Source: an uncultured Desulfuromonadales bacterium
GTDB lineage: Bacteria; Desulfobacterota; Desulfuromonadia; Desulfuromonadales; Geopsychrobacteraceae
DNA: 25,634 nucleotides
Direction: 5' to 3'
Assembly (NCBI GenBank): GCA_947259685.1
Contig: CAMYNC010000082.1
Coordinates: 1-25,634, forward strand
Position 1 is the first letter of the stretch. Every line of letters begins with the position of its first letter. A program made the translations under genes and the position numbers. The notes under the pieces were generated by a model. The model had not been told where the DNA came from, made no database searches, and saw only the letters and a list, made by a program, of their open reading frames with translations. Of the stretch, positions 6,957 to 15,800 are shown one piece after another.

Positions 6957-7182
6957 CTCCGCAGTTCTTTTGCCTTCAGCAACCTGGCAACTCCCAAGCC
7001 GGAAATGAACAACAGCAGCGAAATGGCCAGCAGAACACCTGTCAAACCGCGTGCCCAAAGCAGAGCGAGTGATCTTTTCCAACCATCTGCCGGAAAGCAG
7101 ACCGTAAGTGACAGGGGTAACCGCAAGGCATGCAGAGGTCCACGACCGGCGCGGGGGAAAACTGCCGGTTAGTGGAGAAGAA
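6957..7182 (-). other. Intergenic stretch with possible remnant membrane-anchor frame
   Basis: On the minus strand one frame is open from about 7165 to the TAA at 6955-6957. It ends in a convincing membrane segment followed by a basic tail (GVLLAISLLLFISGL, then ARLLKAKELRS). There is no ATG and no clear ribosome-binding site, so this may be the 3' end of a decayed gene or chance. An accggc/gccggt inverted repeat lies near 7145-7170, just downstream of the small gene at 7183. Confidence 0.25.
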
Positions 7183-7287
7183 CTAGCTGAGCCGTTGATT
7201 GAGCATGATCATGGCAAACGCCATGCCCACAATCATCAAGGCTACTGGAAGGATATGGACTAACAATGTATGACCGATTTTTTTCAT
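7183..7287 (-). CDS. Small single-helix membrane protein (34 residues)
   Basis: An unrecognised short protein. It begins MKKIGHTLLVHILPVALM, runs through a hydrophobic segment (VALMIVGMAFAMIML) and ends NQRLS before a TAG. The charge pattern, two lysines before one membrane helix and a polar end after it, fits a single-pass inner-membrane peptide. AGGG lies 9 nt upstream of the ATG at 7287. An in-frame ATG at 7296 would add three residues but has AGGG directly abutting it. The gene stands alone with AT-rich DNA upstream, including a perfect palindrome at 7429-7441. The function is unknown; small helices like this often serve as accessory subunits of membrane complexes, but nothing here links it to one. 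Confidence 0.5.
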   Translation of the reverse strand: MKKIGHTLLVHILPVALMIVGMAFAMIMLNQRLS

Positions 7288-7428
7288 AACTGACATCCCT
7301 GGTAAAGGCAAGGCTTGTCCACTTATCTAAAACATTATGCATCAAAGATGCCATCGCTAAAATACAATAAAATCAGACACTTCGACATTCAACAATTTAC
7401 AGTGCAGGGTGTGTCAAAAACCCCAACA

Positions 7429-7441
7429 GCCACACTGTGGC
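7429..7441. promoter_or_regulatory. Perfect 13-nt palindrome GCCACACTGTGGC
   Basis: Two 6-nt arms (gccaca/tgtggc) around a single base, about 140 nt upstream of the small membrane protein gene. A TTGACA on the minus strand (7417-7412) lies next to it, without a good -10 at 16-18 nt. It could be an operator or activator site. No regulator can be named. Confidence 0.25.
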
Positions 7442-7763
7442 AAAATATCAACGCTTTATCATTATATGCAATATCAAGAAGCGCCATAGCGCAATGCGGC
7501 CCCTTGATGGTTTGAATCTTTTTGAAAAAGGAAGGTACTGATACTTATCCTCATCGGCACAGTGAGATATTTGCTTTAACATTTAATCAGCGACACAATA
7601 GATCGACCAGGCATTTTAATCCCGAACGGAAAAGCCAGGTCCAAATTCTTTAACTCAATGGCTATTTGTATCGATCGATGCAATTCCCTTATTTGGCTAT
7701 CCACTTTGCTCAACTAAAGACCTTGCTTGCCTTTGGGTAACGATAAATCAAAGAGCAAAAGCT

Positions 7764-7840
7764 TCTCACGCAGAGTTCGCAGAGCCCACAGAGAACGATC
7801 CACCATCAAGCCTTATGGTTTCTCAGCGTTCTCTGCGTCT
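7764..7840. repeat. CTCTGCG-type palindromic intergenic repeat
   Basis: The left arm contains cgcagag, cgcagag and cagagaacg. The right arm cgttctctgcg (7827-7837) is its reverse complement, giving a hairpin with a ~30-nt loop. It is the third copy in the window of the family at 2729-2760 and 4078-4157, here upstream of the hipB-like gene. Confidence 0.65.
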
Positions 7841-7968
7841 CGCCTCAAGGCGCCTACTTCTGGCAAGTGAGCATCCGCGAACGAGCGTGAGGTGATTATC
7901 TGTTCTCTGGTTTTTGGTGGAGAGAAGGAGATAACCAGGTTCCCTTATTCACTATCATTGGCGCGCTG

Positions 7969-8205
7969 ATGCCTGGACCTACATCAGAGCATATTCAGTT
8001 CATCGACACCTTCGAACGTGGAAAGATCCTGCGGACAAAACGCAAAGCACAAGGGCTTACCCAAGGCGAGGTGGCCGAACATTGTGGGCTGAGCCTGAGG
8101 TTTGTTTCGGAAGTTGAACGGGGAAAAACGACGGTGGAAATCGGCAAGGTGATTTATTTACTCAGAGCGGTCGGTGTCGATCTGCTCGCTGCGCCCAGGG
8201 ATTAA
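7969..8205 (+). CDS. HipB-like XRE antitoxin
   Basis: A 78-residue DNA-binding protein. The helix-turn-helix spans residues ~17-72: GKILRTKRKAQGLTQGEVAE, then CGLSLRFVSEVERGKTTVEIGKVIYLLRAVGVDL. This is the pattern of HipB-type antitoxins that repress their own operon and neutralise a HipA kinase. It ends 3 nt before the hipA-like fragment, the usual hipBA arrangement. The ATG at 7969 lacks a clear Shine-Dalgarno, but no better in-frame start exists. With its toxin lacking the kinase domain it is probably an orphan antitoxin or relic. Confidence 0.8.
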   Translation: MPGPTSEHIQFIDTFERGKILRTKRKAQGLTQGEVAEHCGLSLRFVSEVERGKTTVEIGKVIYLLRAVGVDLLAAPRD

Positions 8206-8208
8206 ACG

Positions 8209-8559
8209 ATGAGCGCAGCTCTGAATGTCTATCGGAGCGAATTACCGGTTGGGGAACTTCTCAAAATAGCTGCTGAAGGCTATGAGTTTCACTACCGCCC
8301 AGAGTATTCGCGTAATCCGGGAGCCACCCTCGCTCTGCCGTTGCAGCCGGAACCCTTCTCCAGTGGTGCCAGCCGGGCTTTTTTCGCCAATCTGCTCCCT
8401 GAAGGCCAACTTCGTGACTATTATGCCCGCAAATTCAGTGCGTCACCCGAGGATGATTTCACCCTGTTAGAAGCTGTGGGAGGCGACTGCGCCGGAGCAG
8501 CGTCGCTTTATCCGCATCAAAGCACCCCACCCCAGCGTTTTCAAATGCGCACTCATTAG
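8209..8559 (+). CDS. HipA N-terminal subdomain only (truncated HipA or HipS-like)
   Basis: A 116-residue protein matching the N-terminal subdomain of HipA: LNVYRSELPVGEL near the start, then FFANLLPEGQLRDYYARKF and LLEAVGGDCAGAASLYP. Full HipA toxins are about 400-440 residues with a Ser/Thr kinase domain that phosphorylates glutamyl-tRNA synthetase. All kinase motifs are missing here, and after ASLYP the sequence turns into unrelated residues and stops. The likeliest reading is a 3' deletion. The alternative is a HipS of a tripartite HipBST system, where this subdomain is a separate protein, but no HipT kinase follows; the next gene is on the other strand. HipB-like gene 3 nt upstream. Confidence 0.7.
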   Translation: MSAALNVYRSELPVGELLKIAAEGYEFHYRPEYSRNPGATLALPLQPEPFSSGASRAFFANLLPEGQLRDYYARKFSASPEDDFTLLEAVGGDCAGAASLYPHQSTPPQRFQMRTH

Positions 8560-8570
8560 CTGCGGGCAGC

Positions 8571-8954
8571 TTAGGGTATTGAAAAACTCGGATTCACCGC
8601 CACTCGAGACACCTCTTCAAGACCACTGATTTCCAAAATCAATTTCTTTGAAGCCTTAACGGCAAAACAATTTGCGAACTGCAAATAGTTAAAATCGAGC
8701 ATCCCTTTTTTCTTGTTTTCCAAAAGAAAGCTCTCAAGACCCTCTATTGATTGTCCGGGATAGACGAGAACGTCCAATTTGTCTGCATTCCCCAAGGGAT
8801 CCAGAACCTTCATCAAATCCTCTTCAATTGTAGATGTGCTTTTTTTCATTTCTTTCTCCGGAAGTTGGGGTTTGCGGGAAAGGGTGTGGACTGCCTGTGC
8901 CAATAACACCACGGCCAGACAAGCCACCATCACAACTCTTAGCGTTTTTTCCAT
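8571..8954 (-). CDS. Exported propeptide-like (I9-type) putative subtilase inhibitor
   Basis: A 127-residue protein with an N-terminal signal sequence (MEKTLR, hydrophobic core to residue 18, probable cleavage after AQA at residue 21). A linker and a ~70-residue alpha/beta domain follow (LDVLVYPGQSIEGLESFL to VAVNPSFSIP). The last ten residues closely match the end of the propeptide region of the adjacent subtilase (VDVNPMFSIP). Subtilisin propeptides (inhibitor I9) fold as stand-alone domains and inhibit mature enzymes through their C-terminal tail, so this is probably a free-standing inhibitor or chaperone. Start 8954 is chosen because AGGA sits 6 nt upstream; ATG at 8960 abuts it. It lies 241 nt downstream of the protease on the same strand. 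Family membership is inferred by eye. Confidence 0.6.
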   Translation of the reverse strand: MEKTLRVVMVACLAVVLLAQAVHTLSRKPQLPEKEMKKSTSTIEEDLMKVLDPLGNADKLDVLVYPGQSIEGLESFLLENKKKGMLDFNYLQFANCFAVKASKKLILEISGLEEVSRVAVNPSFSIP

Positions 8955-9195
8955 CTCCATTCCTATTGGATATCGTTAAGCACTGCAGGCACGAGGTTTT
9001 CTCCTCTTAAGCCAGAACCGCCGGCCAAGAAAAGAGATTTTGTTTTCTTAAACAACCGCACCTGCCAGCCTCAGGTTTGTATCCAACGTTCAAAGGCCGA
9101 TCGACCCATTGGAACTAAACCTGAATCAGTGAGTATCCGGCGGCGAATAGCACAAACCATTGAATTGCCTGAGCACTGCAAAAATCACCGCTGAA

Positions 9196-10542
9196 CTAAA
9201 GTATACTGACTGCCGTTTCCGCTGCAGATAAAACATCGAGCCTCCCGAACCCAAACCGCTGATCTCGGCCAGCTTCGCCATAATCTTCGACCGTTCCCAG
9301 GAAGATCCCTCGCACAGCGAGAGGATCGCCTTTTAAACCGGGAACAGCAGACAGCACCAGTGCCGCTGCACCTGCCATATGGGGGGCAGCCATCGAAGTG
9401 CCGTTAAATGCGGCCAGGTCATCCCCGGGGATAGATGAGAGCACCTGAACCCCCGGAGCGCTAATGTCAGGTTTCATATAGGTCAATGGGAGTTGCAAAC
9501 GATCGTGTGGCACTTGGACAAGTGTCTGACCACAGCTGAACCCGGCCACTGCGTCAAGGTGATGGGTCGCACCCACACCAAGAGCAAAGAGGTCATTTCC
9601 GGGGCCACCACTAGTCCCATGGCCTGAATTACCAATAGAGGCTACCAGCAACACCCCTGAGAGGAGGGTATTCAAAACAGGGAGGTTCCACTGGGTCGTA
9701 TATCCGATCCCTCCGAGGGACATAGAGATTATGTCGGCGTTTTGGGCGACAGCCCATTGCATCCCCGCCACAATCTGAGCAAAGGACCCGCTGCCCCCCG
9801 GCAAAACCAGCGCCGAGGCCAATTGCGCGTTAGGGGCCACACCAATATTCACCCCTCGATAATTCCGGCCACAAATCGTTCCGCCGGTGTGTGTTCCATG
9901 ACTGCCTGAGTCGTGCGTCGCCGAACCCAAAGGATTTCCAAGATTATCAAATTCCTCAAAGGCGGCAACCTTTCCTGCCAGGGCTGGGTGGGTGTCATCA
10001 ACACCGGTGTCCAGATGCCCGACAATGATGCCATCACCACGGCCGAACCCTCCCCAGACTTCGGGAGCTCCGATTTTGGCCACGCCCCAGGCACTGCCGT
10101 CAACCACCTCTGGCGTGTCTTCCAGGGGCGTTTGCAGGATCTCTGGAATGCTAAACATCGGATTCACATCAACAATCTCGATATCTTCATGTTTCGCCAA
10201 GTCTTGAATTTCGGCTTTGGTTCCACTGACCGCTACCCCATCGGCCAGCCATAGATTACTCGCTTTCGGTGCCGCCCGAACCACTTTTGCCTGCGCTTTC
10301 AACCTGCTGTCTTGATAATTTTTTTGGAACGCTGCACCTTGGCCATAGCGCTCATGGATCCGGCTGAGTAACTGCGATCGGCGGGTGGCCATTTGTTCCT
10401 GTTGCAGCATCTCAAAGAACCTTTTGGCTTCCTTCTCAGCAAGGGAGGTTACTTTTGTCCGAACAATAACCGTTAATACTTCTTCTTTTGGAGCCTTCTT
10501 GACCAGTTTCTGACATTCCAAAGTCAATTTTTCCTCTGCCAT
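9196..10542 (-). CDS. Subtilisin-like serine peptidase (S8) without signal peptide
   Basis: A 448-residue S8 protease. The catalytic triad is visible: D178 in GHLDTGVDD, H215 in SHGTHTGG and S383 in NGTSMAAPHMAG. The oxyanion Asn is N305 (ASIGNSG). Residues 1-133 are a propeptide-like region: a helical stretch, then an I9-like fold ending DVNPMFSIP, followed by the mature-type start SAWGVAKIGAPEVW. No signal peptide or membrane segment precedes it (MAEEKLTLEC is hydrophilic), unusual for a subtilase with a propeptide. A strong AAAGGAG precedes the ATG. Its downstream neighbour is an exported propeptide-like protein. It lies 631 nt beyond the ATPase end of the injection-system operon; whether it is intracellular or delivered cargo is open. 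Confidence 0.92.
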   Translation of the reverse strand: MAEEKLTLECQKLVKKAPKEEVLTVIVRTKVTSLAEKEAKRFFEMLQQEQMATRRSQLLSRIHERYGQGAAFQKNYQDSRLKAQAKVVRAAPKASNLWLADGVAVSGTKAEIQDLAKHEDIEIVDVNPMFSIPEILQTPLEDTPEVVDGSAWGVAKIGAPEVWGGFGRGDGIIVGHLDTGVDDTHPALAGKVAAFEEFDNLGNPLGSATHDSGSHGTHTGGTICGRNYRGVNIGVAPNAQLASALVLPGGSGSFAQIVAGMQWAVAQNADIISMSLGGIGYTTQWNLPVLNTLLSGVLLVASIGNSGHGTSGGPGNDLFALGVGATHHLDAVAGFSCGQTLVQVPHDRLQLPLTYMKPDISAPGVQVLSSIPGDDLAAFNGTSMAAPHMAGAAALVLSAVPGLKGDPLAVRGIFLGTVEDYGEAGRDQRFGFGRLDVLSAAETAVSIL

Positions 10543-11173
10543 GACCTCTTCTCCTTTCGCAGGTTATTGAAGTGTTGACCGACACCAGGGACGATTCCCA
10601 ACAGGTGCCTGCGAACACTTAAGAGCCGGGGTGTTTATTGGCTTTTTTACTTCAGACGAAATTACAGATTGTTTACGGATTGTGAAAAAACGGAAAATTA
10701 AATTAAAAAGAAAAGGTCGGAATTTCGAGAGATCGAAGCGGGAAGAAAACGAAAGAATTGGGTGTAGTGGTCAAGCCGCAGGGTCGTGCCAAGGCGATTC
10801 AAGCTAAGCACGCTCAAAAACCAAAAGAGGAAAGTATCAGGCTCTGGATTTTGACATTTCCAAGGTAAAACCAAATTCGACGGGACTCTCCCCGTTCTGC
10901 GAGTTATTTTTCTTAATGACCGAGCAATAGGTTAGGTGCCCTGCTGAGGAGGCTGGACGAGGTTCGTTCCAAGATTGAAAAAAGGTAGAAAGTCAGACCT
11001 GACCCTTGTGCCCATGTGACCCTTCCCCCCTTCGAGGTTTTTCCCAGACGGTGCCCCCCTTGTGTCGCCTGCAAGAATTACAAGTTTTGCGAACGATGCT
11101 CTGGCGCGCTGCGCACCCCGGACAAAACAGAAAATATATTTATCCTCTGCTTCTTCCAGTCTTCCAGTTCTTG
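10543..11173. other. Intergenic region without a gene
   Basis: It holds the upstream region of the protease and the downstream region of the AAA+ gene. Near 10922-10989 a short forward frame (LLRRLDEVRSKIEKR then TAG) looks like the tail of a lost gene. It is followed by agtcagacctgaccc, a sequence often seen beside REP/transposase-type repeats. An acggg/cccgt hairpin with a following T-rich run sits near 10880-10915, a weak terminator candidate on the plus strand. No intact gene. Confidence 0.5.
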
Positions 11174-12571
11174 CTAGGTTATTTCACGCAGAACATTCTT
11201 GAAAACCTTACCCTCTTTTTCGACTTCGCGACGGATACCCTGCAGAACATCTTCGAGCAAAAGGGTGTGATCCTCGCCATGGGCAAGCATTTTGAGACAG
11301 GCATGGTGAATGACATTGATGATACTGCCGCCGGCCAGTTCGAACTTGCCGAGCATTACCGGCAGGTCGAGGCCATTTTCAAATGGGATATTTTCCGGAA
11401 AGGATTTGCGCCAGATCGCCACCCGTTCCGATTCTTTGGGAAAGGGGAAGCGGATGATAGCATTGAAGCGGCGCAGAAACGCCTCATCCATGTTGGCCTT
11501 AAAATTCGAGGCGAGAATAATCAGGCCGTCGAATTCCTCGACCCGTTGCAGCAGATAGGACACCTCCTGGTTGGCATATCGATCGTGGGAATCCTTGACG
11601 TTAGTACGCTTACCAAACAGCGCGTCGGCCTCATCGAAAAACAGGATCCATTCGCGGTTTTTGGCACGATCGAAAAGCGCGGCCAGGTTTTTCTCGGTCT
11701 CGCCGATGTATTTTGAGACCACGGTCGACAGATCGATGCGAAACACTTTGCGGCCGGTATATTTGCCCAGCAGCGTCGCGGTCAGAGTTTTGCCGGTCCC
11801 GGGAGACCCGTGGAACAGCGCCCGGTAGCCCGGCTTGAGCTTTTTCGCCATGCCCAGCTCGTTGAGCAGGACGGAGCTATATTCGATCCAGCCCTTGATA
11901 TCCTCGATCTGCTCCAGCACCTCCTCGCTCAGGACCAGATCCTCCCAGCTCAACTCCGTGTTGATCTCCTGAGCCGGAAAATCGGAGCTGAACGACGGCG
12001 CCGAGATGCGGCCGAGGGTGAACAGCTCGATATAGTCGCGGTTGAGCAGCAGCCGACCGCTCCAGAAGGGTTGCCCCTCTTTGACCGGTTTGAGCTGAAG
12101 GATGTTTTTCTGCGCAAACCAGTGGTCGCCGGTCAGGAGGCGCTGCACCGCAAAGCGCTTGACCAGATCCTCGCCGGCCAGCAGAAACAGCGCGGTCTCG
12201 CCGGTGGGAAGAAAGCCGCGGGTTTCCTTATCCCACATGCCGCCGATCTCGGGAAAATCGCCGGATTCGGGCAGTGCCTCCTTGATGACCTGGTCGAGAA
12301 AGTTCGGCCGCACATGAGGGGCTAAGGCGAGAAGTAGGATGATATACTCCTCAAAGGTAGGGTTGACCGAATTAAAAAATGTCCCCAACGCCGAGCCGTC
12401 ATTGTAGCAAGCCAGCTCTAATGATTTATCGCTGTCGTCAGCATTTGTCTCTTTCTTGCCAAAACAAAGCTGAATCCGCGCCACAATTACCTGCCCGAGA
12501 AAACCGAGCGAATGATTGAGATTCAAGGCATTGGACATCTTATGTGGGCTTGCTGAGGGTTGTTTCTTCAT
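11174..12571 (-). CDS. eCIS AAA+ ATPase (Afp15-like)
   Basis: A 465-residue AAA+ ATPase of the type conserved at the end of extracellular contractile injection system operons (Afp15/Pvc15 kind), thought to help assembly or cargo loading in the cytoplasm. The N-terminal ~210 residues are family-specific. The ATPase core has Walker A GSPGTGKT (255-262), KYIGETEKNL, Walker B ILFFDEAD (309-316), sensor-1 N356 (LASNFKANMDEAFLRRF) and arginines 367/368. AAGGTGG lies 10 nt before the ATG. It follows the effector gene after a 279-nt leader, much longer than other gaps in the operon, so it may have its own promoter. Assignment as the eCIS ATPase rests on both sequence style and context. Confidence 0.88.
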   Translation of the reverse strand: MKKQPSASPHKMSNALNLNHSLGFLGQVIVARIQLCFGKKETNADDSDKSLELACYNDGSALGTFFNSVNPTFEEYIILLLALAPHVRPNFLDQVIKEALPESGDFPEIGGMWDKETRGFLPTGETALFLLAGEDLVKRFAVQRLLTGDHWFAQKNILQLKPVKEGQPFWSGRLLLNRDYIELFTLGRISAPSFSSDFPAQEINTELSWEDLVLSEEVLEQIEDIKGWIEYSSVLLNELGMAKKLKPGYRALFHGSPGTGKTLTATLLGKYTGRKVFRIDLSTVVSKYIGETEKNLAALFDRAKNREWILFFDEADALFGKRTNVKDSHDRYANQEVSYLLQRVEEFDGLIILASNFKANMDEAFLRRFNAIIRFPFPKESERVAIWRKSFPENIPFENGLDLPVMLGKFELAGGSIINVIHHACLKMLAHGEDHTLLLEDVLQGIRREVEKEGKVFKNVLREIT

Positions 12572-12850
12572 CGCAGAACGGCCACCTTATAAGTTTATAT
12601 CGATTGTTTTACTTAGGGCACAGCTCGATGGTTTTCTAACGAAGACCTTTTTGCAGGCCCTATTCAATAATCAAGATGTGCCCCTTTTTTCACAAGTTTT
12701 CACAAGGTCCCAGGGTATGCAATACGAAGCGATCGTGCCATACCCACATCGCATAAAGAGAAAAGCTTGTAACTCAAGCCCCTTCTTCTCCGCAAACCAA
12801 GGGCGTGTAAATCCAATCTGAGGTCGGAGTCATTCAAGCGCTCAACGCTT
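12572..12850 (-). other. Leader region between effector and AAA+ genes
   Basis: No convincing gene, so no visible immunity gene in the gap after the putative toxin. It contains a 7-bp stem gggatatg-like pair (gggtatg 12713-12719 / cataccc 12739-12745), a direct repeat ttttcacaag x2 near 12688-12706, and an AT-rich stretch just before the AAA+ ribosome-binding site. A TGGCACG on the minus strand near 12738 resembles a sigma-54 -24 box, but the matching -12 GC is absent. Confidence 0.4.
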
Positions 12851-15800
12851 TTAGTTGGGCCATACGGTGACAACATCGAGCCTGAGCGTGCGCCTTCCCT
12901 CCGTGGCAACTTCGTCAGCCATAAAAGCGAAAATTATGTTGTATTGTGGGATAAAGACCTGATACCGCCACTCGCCGTTTTCATACTCCGAGCGATCGAC
13001 TCTACCTGCGGCAAGAGTTTGTATGACATTTTCCTCCGTCACATTCCGCCCTTCCATTCGGTCCATGGCGTGCCGTCTGAACACAACTCGTTTATTACTA
13101 GCTCTCATAATCATTCTTAAACGCTGGGTGGCCGGGACATCGGGCAAGTTTAATTGTGGATTGAACTCCGTGATCTCTGCTGCTGCATCCTGCTGCTGTG
13201 CGGCAAGCCGTTCTTCGGCAAGCCGCTCCTGGGTGGCCCGCTCGACTGCCGTAGGCGTGAAGTCATCGATACCATGCTGTTCGCCAAACCTGACAAGTTC
13301 GTCCTCGACGTTCTTGATGAGTATCATGATCCGATTAGCTTGAGTTTGCTCAAACTCGAGCATACCTGTATTACCCCCAAACAAAGCAGCGGTTAACGGT
13401 TTCATACTCTTGATCTCGTTGACTCTCGTCTCCACGTCTCTTTCGATGTTCTTCAGATCTTCTTCCATCTGCTCTAGCTTGTCCAGAGCGGCGTCAGTAA
13501 TCGCCCCACTTTCAACCCCTTCCTCCATTTGTTTGTCGACTTCGGTGCGGTATTTGGCGATGGCCATATTGAGAGCAGTGAGCTTCTGGTCGGCTTCAGC
13601 CTTCTCGGGCGATGCCAACATGAGCTTGAGGTGATCCCCGACCTCCTCGATCCATAGCTCGTGCTTGGTACCGACCATGGTGAAGCTGCGCCGAAGCTCG
13701 CTGACGGGGACTCCGGTTGTATCCTCCGTCCCCGCGGTGAACTCGTCACCATACAGCTCGAAGAGCTTTTTAAGCGACGCCGCCAGCGTGTTCTCGGCTG
13801 CTTCTGTCTTCTGGTCCTGTTTGTCCCTGGCCTCGGTCTCGGCCTCGAGCGTCTGCTCGGCCTCCTGGTCGACTGTCCCGAGCTGAGGGTACGCCTTGCT
13901 AAGGGATGCGTTCGCCTCATCCCTGCTGCGGGGGCCGCCCTCGCCGTCCTTCTGACTCGGCGGGTCGTCGATACGGCGCTGCCAGTTATCGAGGCGCTCC
14001 TCGACAGTCATCGGAGTCGAGTTAACCATGACTGTCGCCTCGCTAGCCGTCGTGTCAATCCACAGCTTGTGCCCCTTGCCATCGACGTTGAAGTGGATCT
14101 CCTCGCCGACCTGGCCATCAAAGCCCCCCTCGTCCTCTTCATCGCTCGCCTTCTTGCTCTTAATGCCGAGCGTTCCCAGCAGCATCTCGACGACCCCGTC
14201 GATCGCTTCATCGATCATCTGCCGCACCGCCTCGATGATCTGCTCCACCTTCTTGGCGATGTTGCCGAGGTTGAGGAGCTTGGCCACCAGGTCGATGGCG
14301 GGAATGATCAGGTCCTGAAGGGTTCCTTCGATGGTGTCGGCGGCGGGTTGGATCTGCCCCTTGACGAATTCGTGCACGCTGTCGATGGTCGATTTGATGA
14401 TCTGCCAGAAGCGCTGGAACTGGTCCTTCACCCACATGGCGAACTGCCACAGGGCGATCAGGCCCTCGACCAGGGCCGACCAACCGAAGGTGGCGATCAG
14501 GCCGGCGACCCAGCGGCCGGCGACAAGGATCGCCTTTTCCACCAGCCAGCTGCCCATGGCGATCACCACGTCGTCCACCAGCGAGGTGAGCTTGTCCTTG
14601 ACGAAATTCCAGAGCCCCGCCCAGCCCTCGGCGATAAATGCCTTGATCGCCGCGAACAGTTCTTCAACCGCGGTCACAGCGCCTTCGCCGAGGTGTTGAA
14701 CGGCCTTCTCTCGCAGATAGTCGTAGGTCAGGTTGAGAACCTGGCAGACGACATCAAAGATTCCGGCAAGGCTGAAGGTCTTGGGCATTATGATGCGGGC
14801 GGCGCCGGTGATCCATTCAACAAAGGCGGCGGTGAAGTTGCTAATGAAGTTGGTACCGAACTGCTGGATGCCTAGGGATAGAGCCTCGACCGCACGTTTG
14901 CCGATCAGGGTCGGGTCGGCGACGATGTCGTCGACTACCTCGTCGGCCTTAGAAAAGGTGGCAAAAAACTCCTTCGGATCAATTCCCACAACAGTGAGCA
15001 GGCCACTCAGCAGGGTTTTACCGATATCGGACCAGGAGCTGTTCTGGATGGTCTCCCACAGGGCAAGGTAGGCGTTCACGCCTGCCTTGTAGACTTCAAG
15101 CGCTGCGTACAGCCCGGCGACCAGCTTGTCGGCAATGAAACGAAGCGCCTGTAGATAGAAGGCGGCGACGGCGTCCAAAGCGGCGAAGACTGCAGCCCTC
15201 AGGCGATCGATCCATGCCTTTAAGGCAGCAGCCAGCCCCGGAAAGATACTGCCGAGCAGCTTGTCGACCAGCCGGGCCCACAGGTCGAAGTAGGCGGACA
15301 GCACCTGTTTCACGAAGGCCACTGCGCCACTCACGATCGTGGAGGCAAGCGCTATCGCCCGGTTGAGGAAACCCGCCACCGCCTCGGCAACGCTCTCCCA
15401 AATCGCAATGATCTTCCCTGCGACCGCCTGCACCAGGGCCTGCCAGCTGTCGATGGCCCAGTCCCACCAGGACTCGGCTTCAGCCTGCTGCGCAGCGCTC
15501 TTCCCAGCTTCATCGGCTTCGCCGGTTCCCCGCTCCACTTCAGCCTGGGCATCCGCCTCCACAGCAGCGTAGACTTCGTCTACGGCCGCGCGATCGGCGG
15601 CCAGGCGCCCGTCAATCTCTTGGGCGCTCGCTTCCTTGGACGTGGAGAGCTCGCCAAGCGCACCGTCGGCAGCAGCCTGCTGTTGATCGAGCGTCCGTTG
15701 CTGCTCGCCAGCGAGCGCCTGTCGACCCTGTTCGATCTCTAAGCGCTGATTTGCCTGGGCCTCCTCTTGAGCCGCCGCAGCCTCTGCATCCGCCTCCAAA

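Larger units (their letters stand above)
7297..7968. other. Gene-poor AT-richer intergenic region
   Basis: No convincing coding sequence on either strand. It holds the upstream region of the small membrane protein, a palindrome at 7429-7441, a gcgc-cata-gcgc hairpin near 7482, and the CTCTGCG-type repeat at 7764-7840. GGAG motifs near 7926 are too far from the hipB-like start to be its ribosome-binding site. Confidence 0.6.

Noticed and set aside
6507..7082. Minus-strand open frame overlapping the MFS gene
   Set aside because: Gln/Pro-rich antisense of membrane-helix codons, with no family features; the MFS reading is unambiguous.
7020..7180. Possible riboswitch-like structure (accggc/gccggt stem and ggggtaaccgc)
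   Set aside because: Superficially like parts of a c-di-GMP riboswitch, but conserved core segments are missing and there is no downstream gene in the right orientation.
12720..12745. Sigma-54 promoter ahead of the AAA+ gene
   Set aside because: A TGGCACG box is present on the minus strand, but the GC of the -12 element at the required spacing is not.
13661..14875. Long open frame (404 codons) on the plus strand opposite the effector
   Set aside because: It mirrors the codon structure of the minus-strand effector, is rich in LDL/GDQ-type low-complexity residues and has no ribosome-binding site or family motif.
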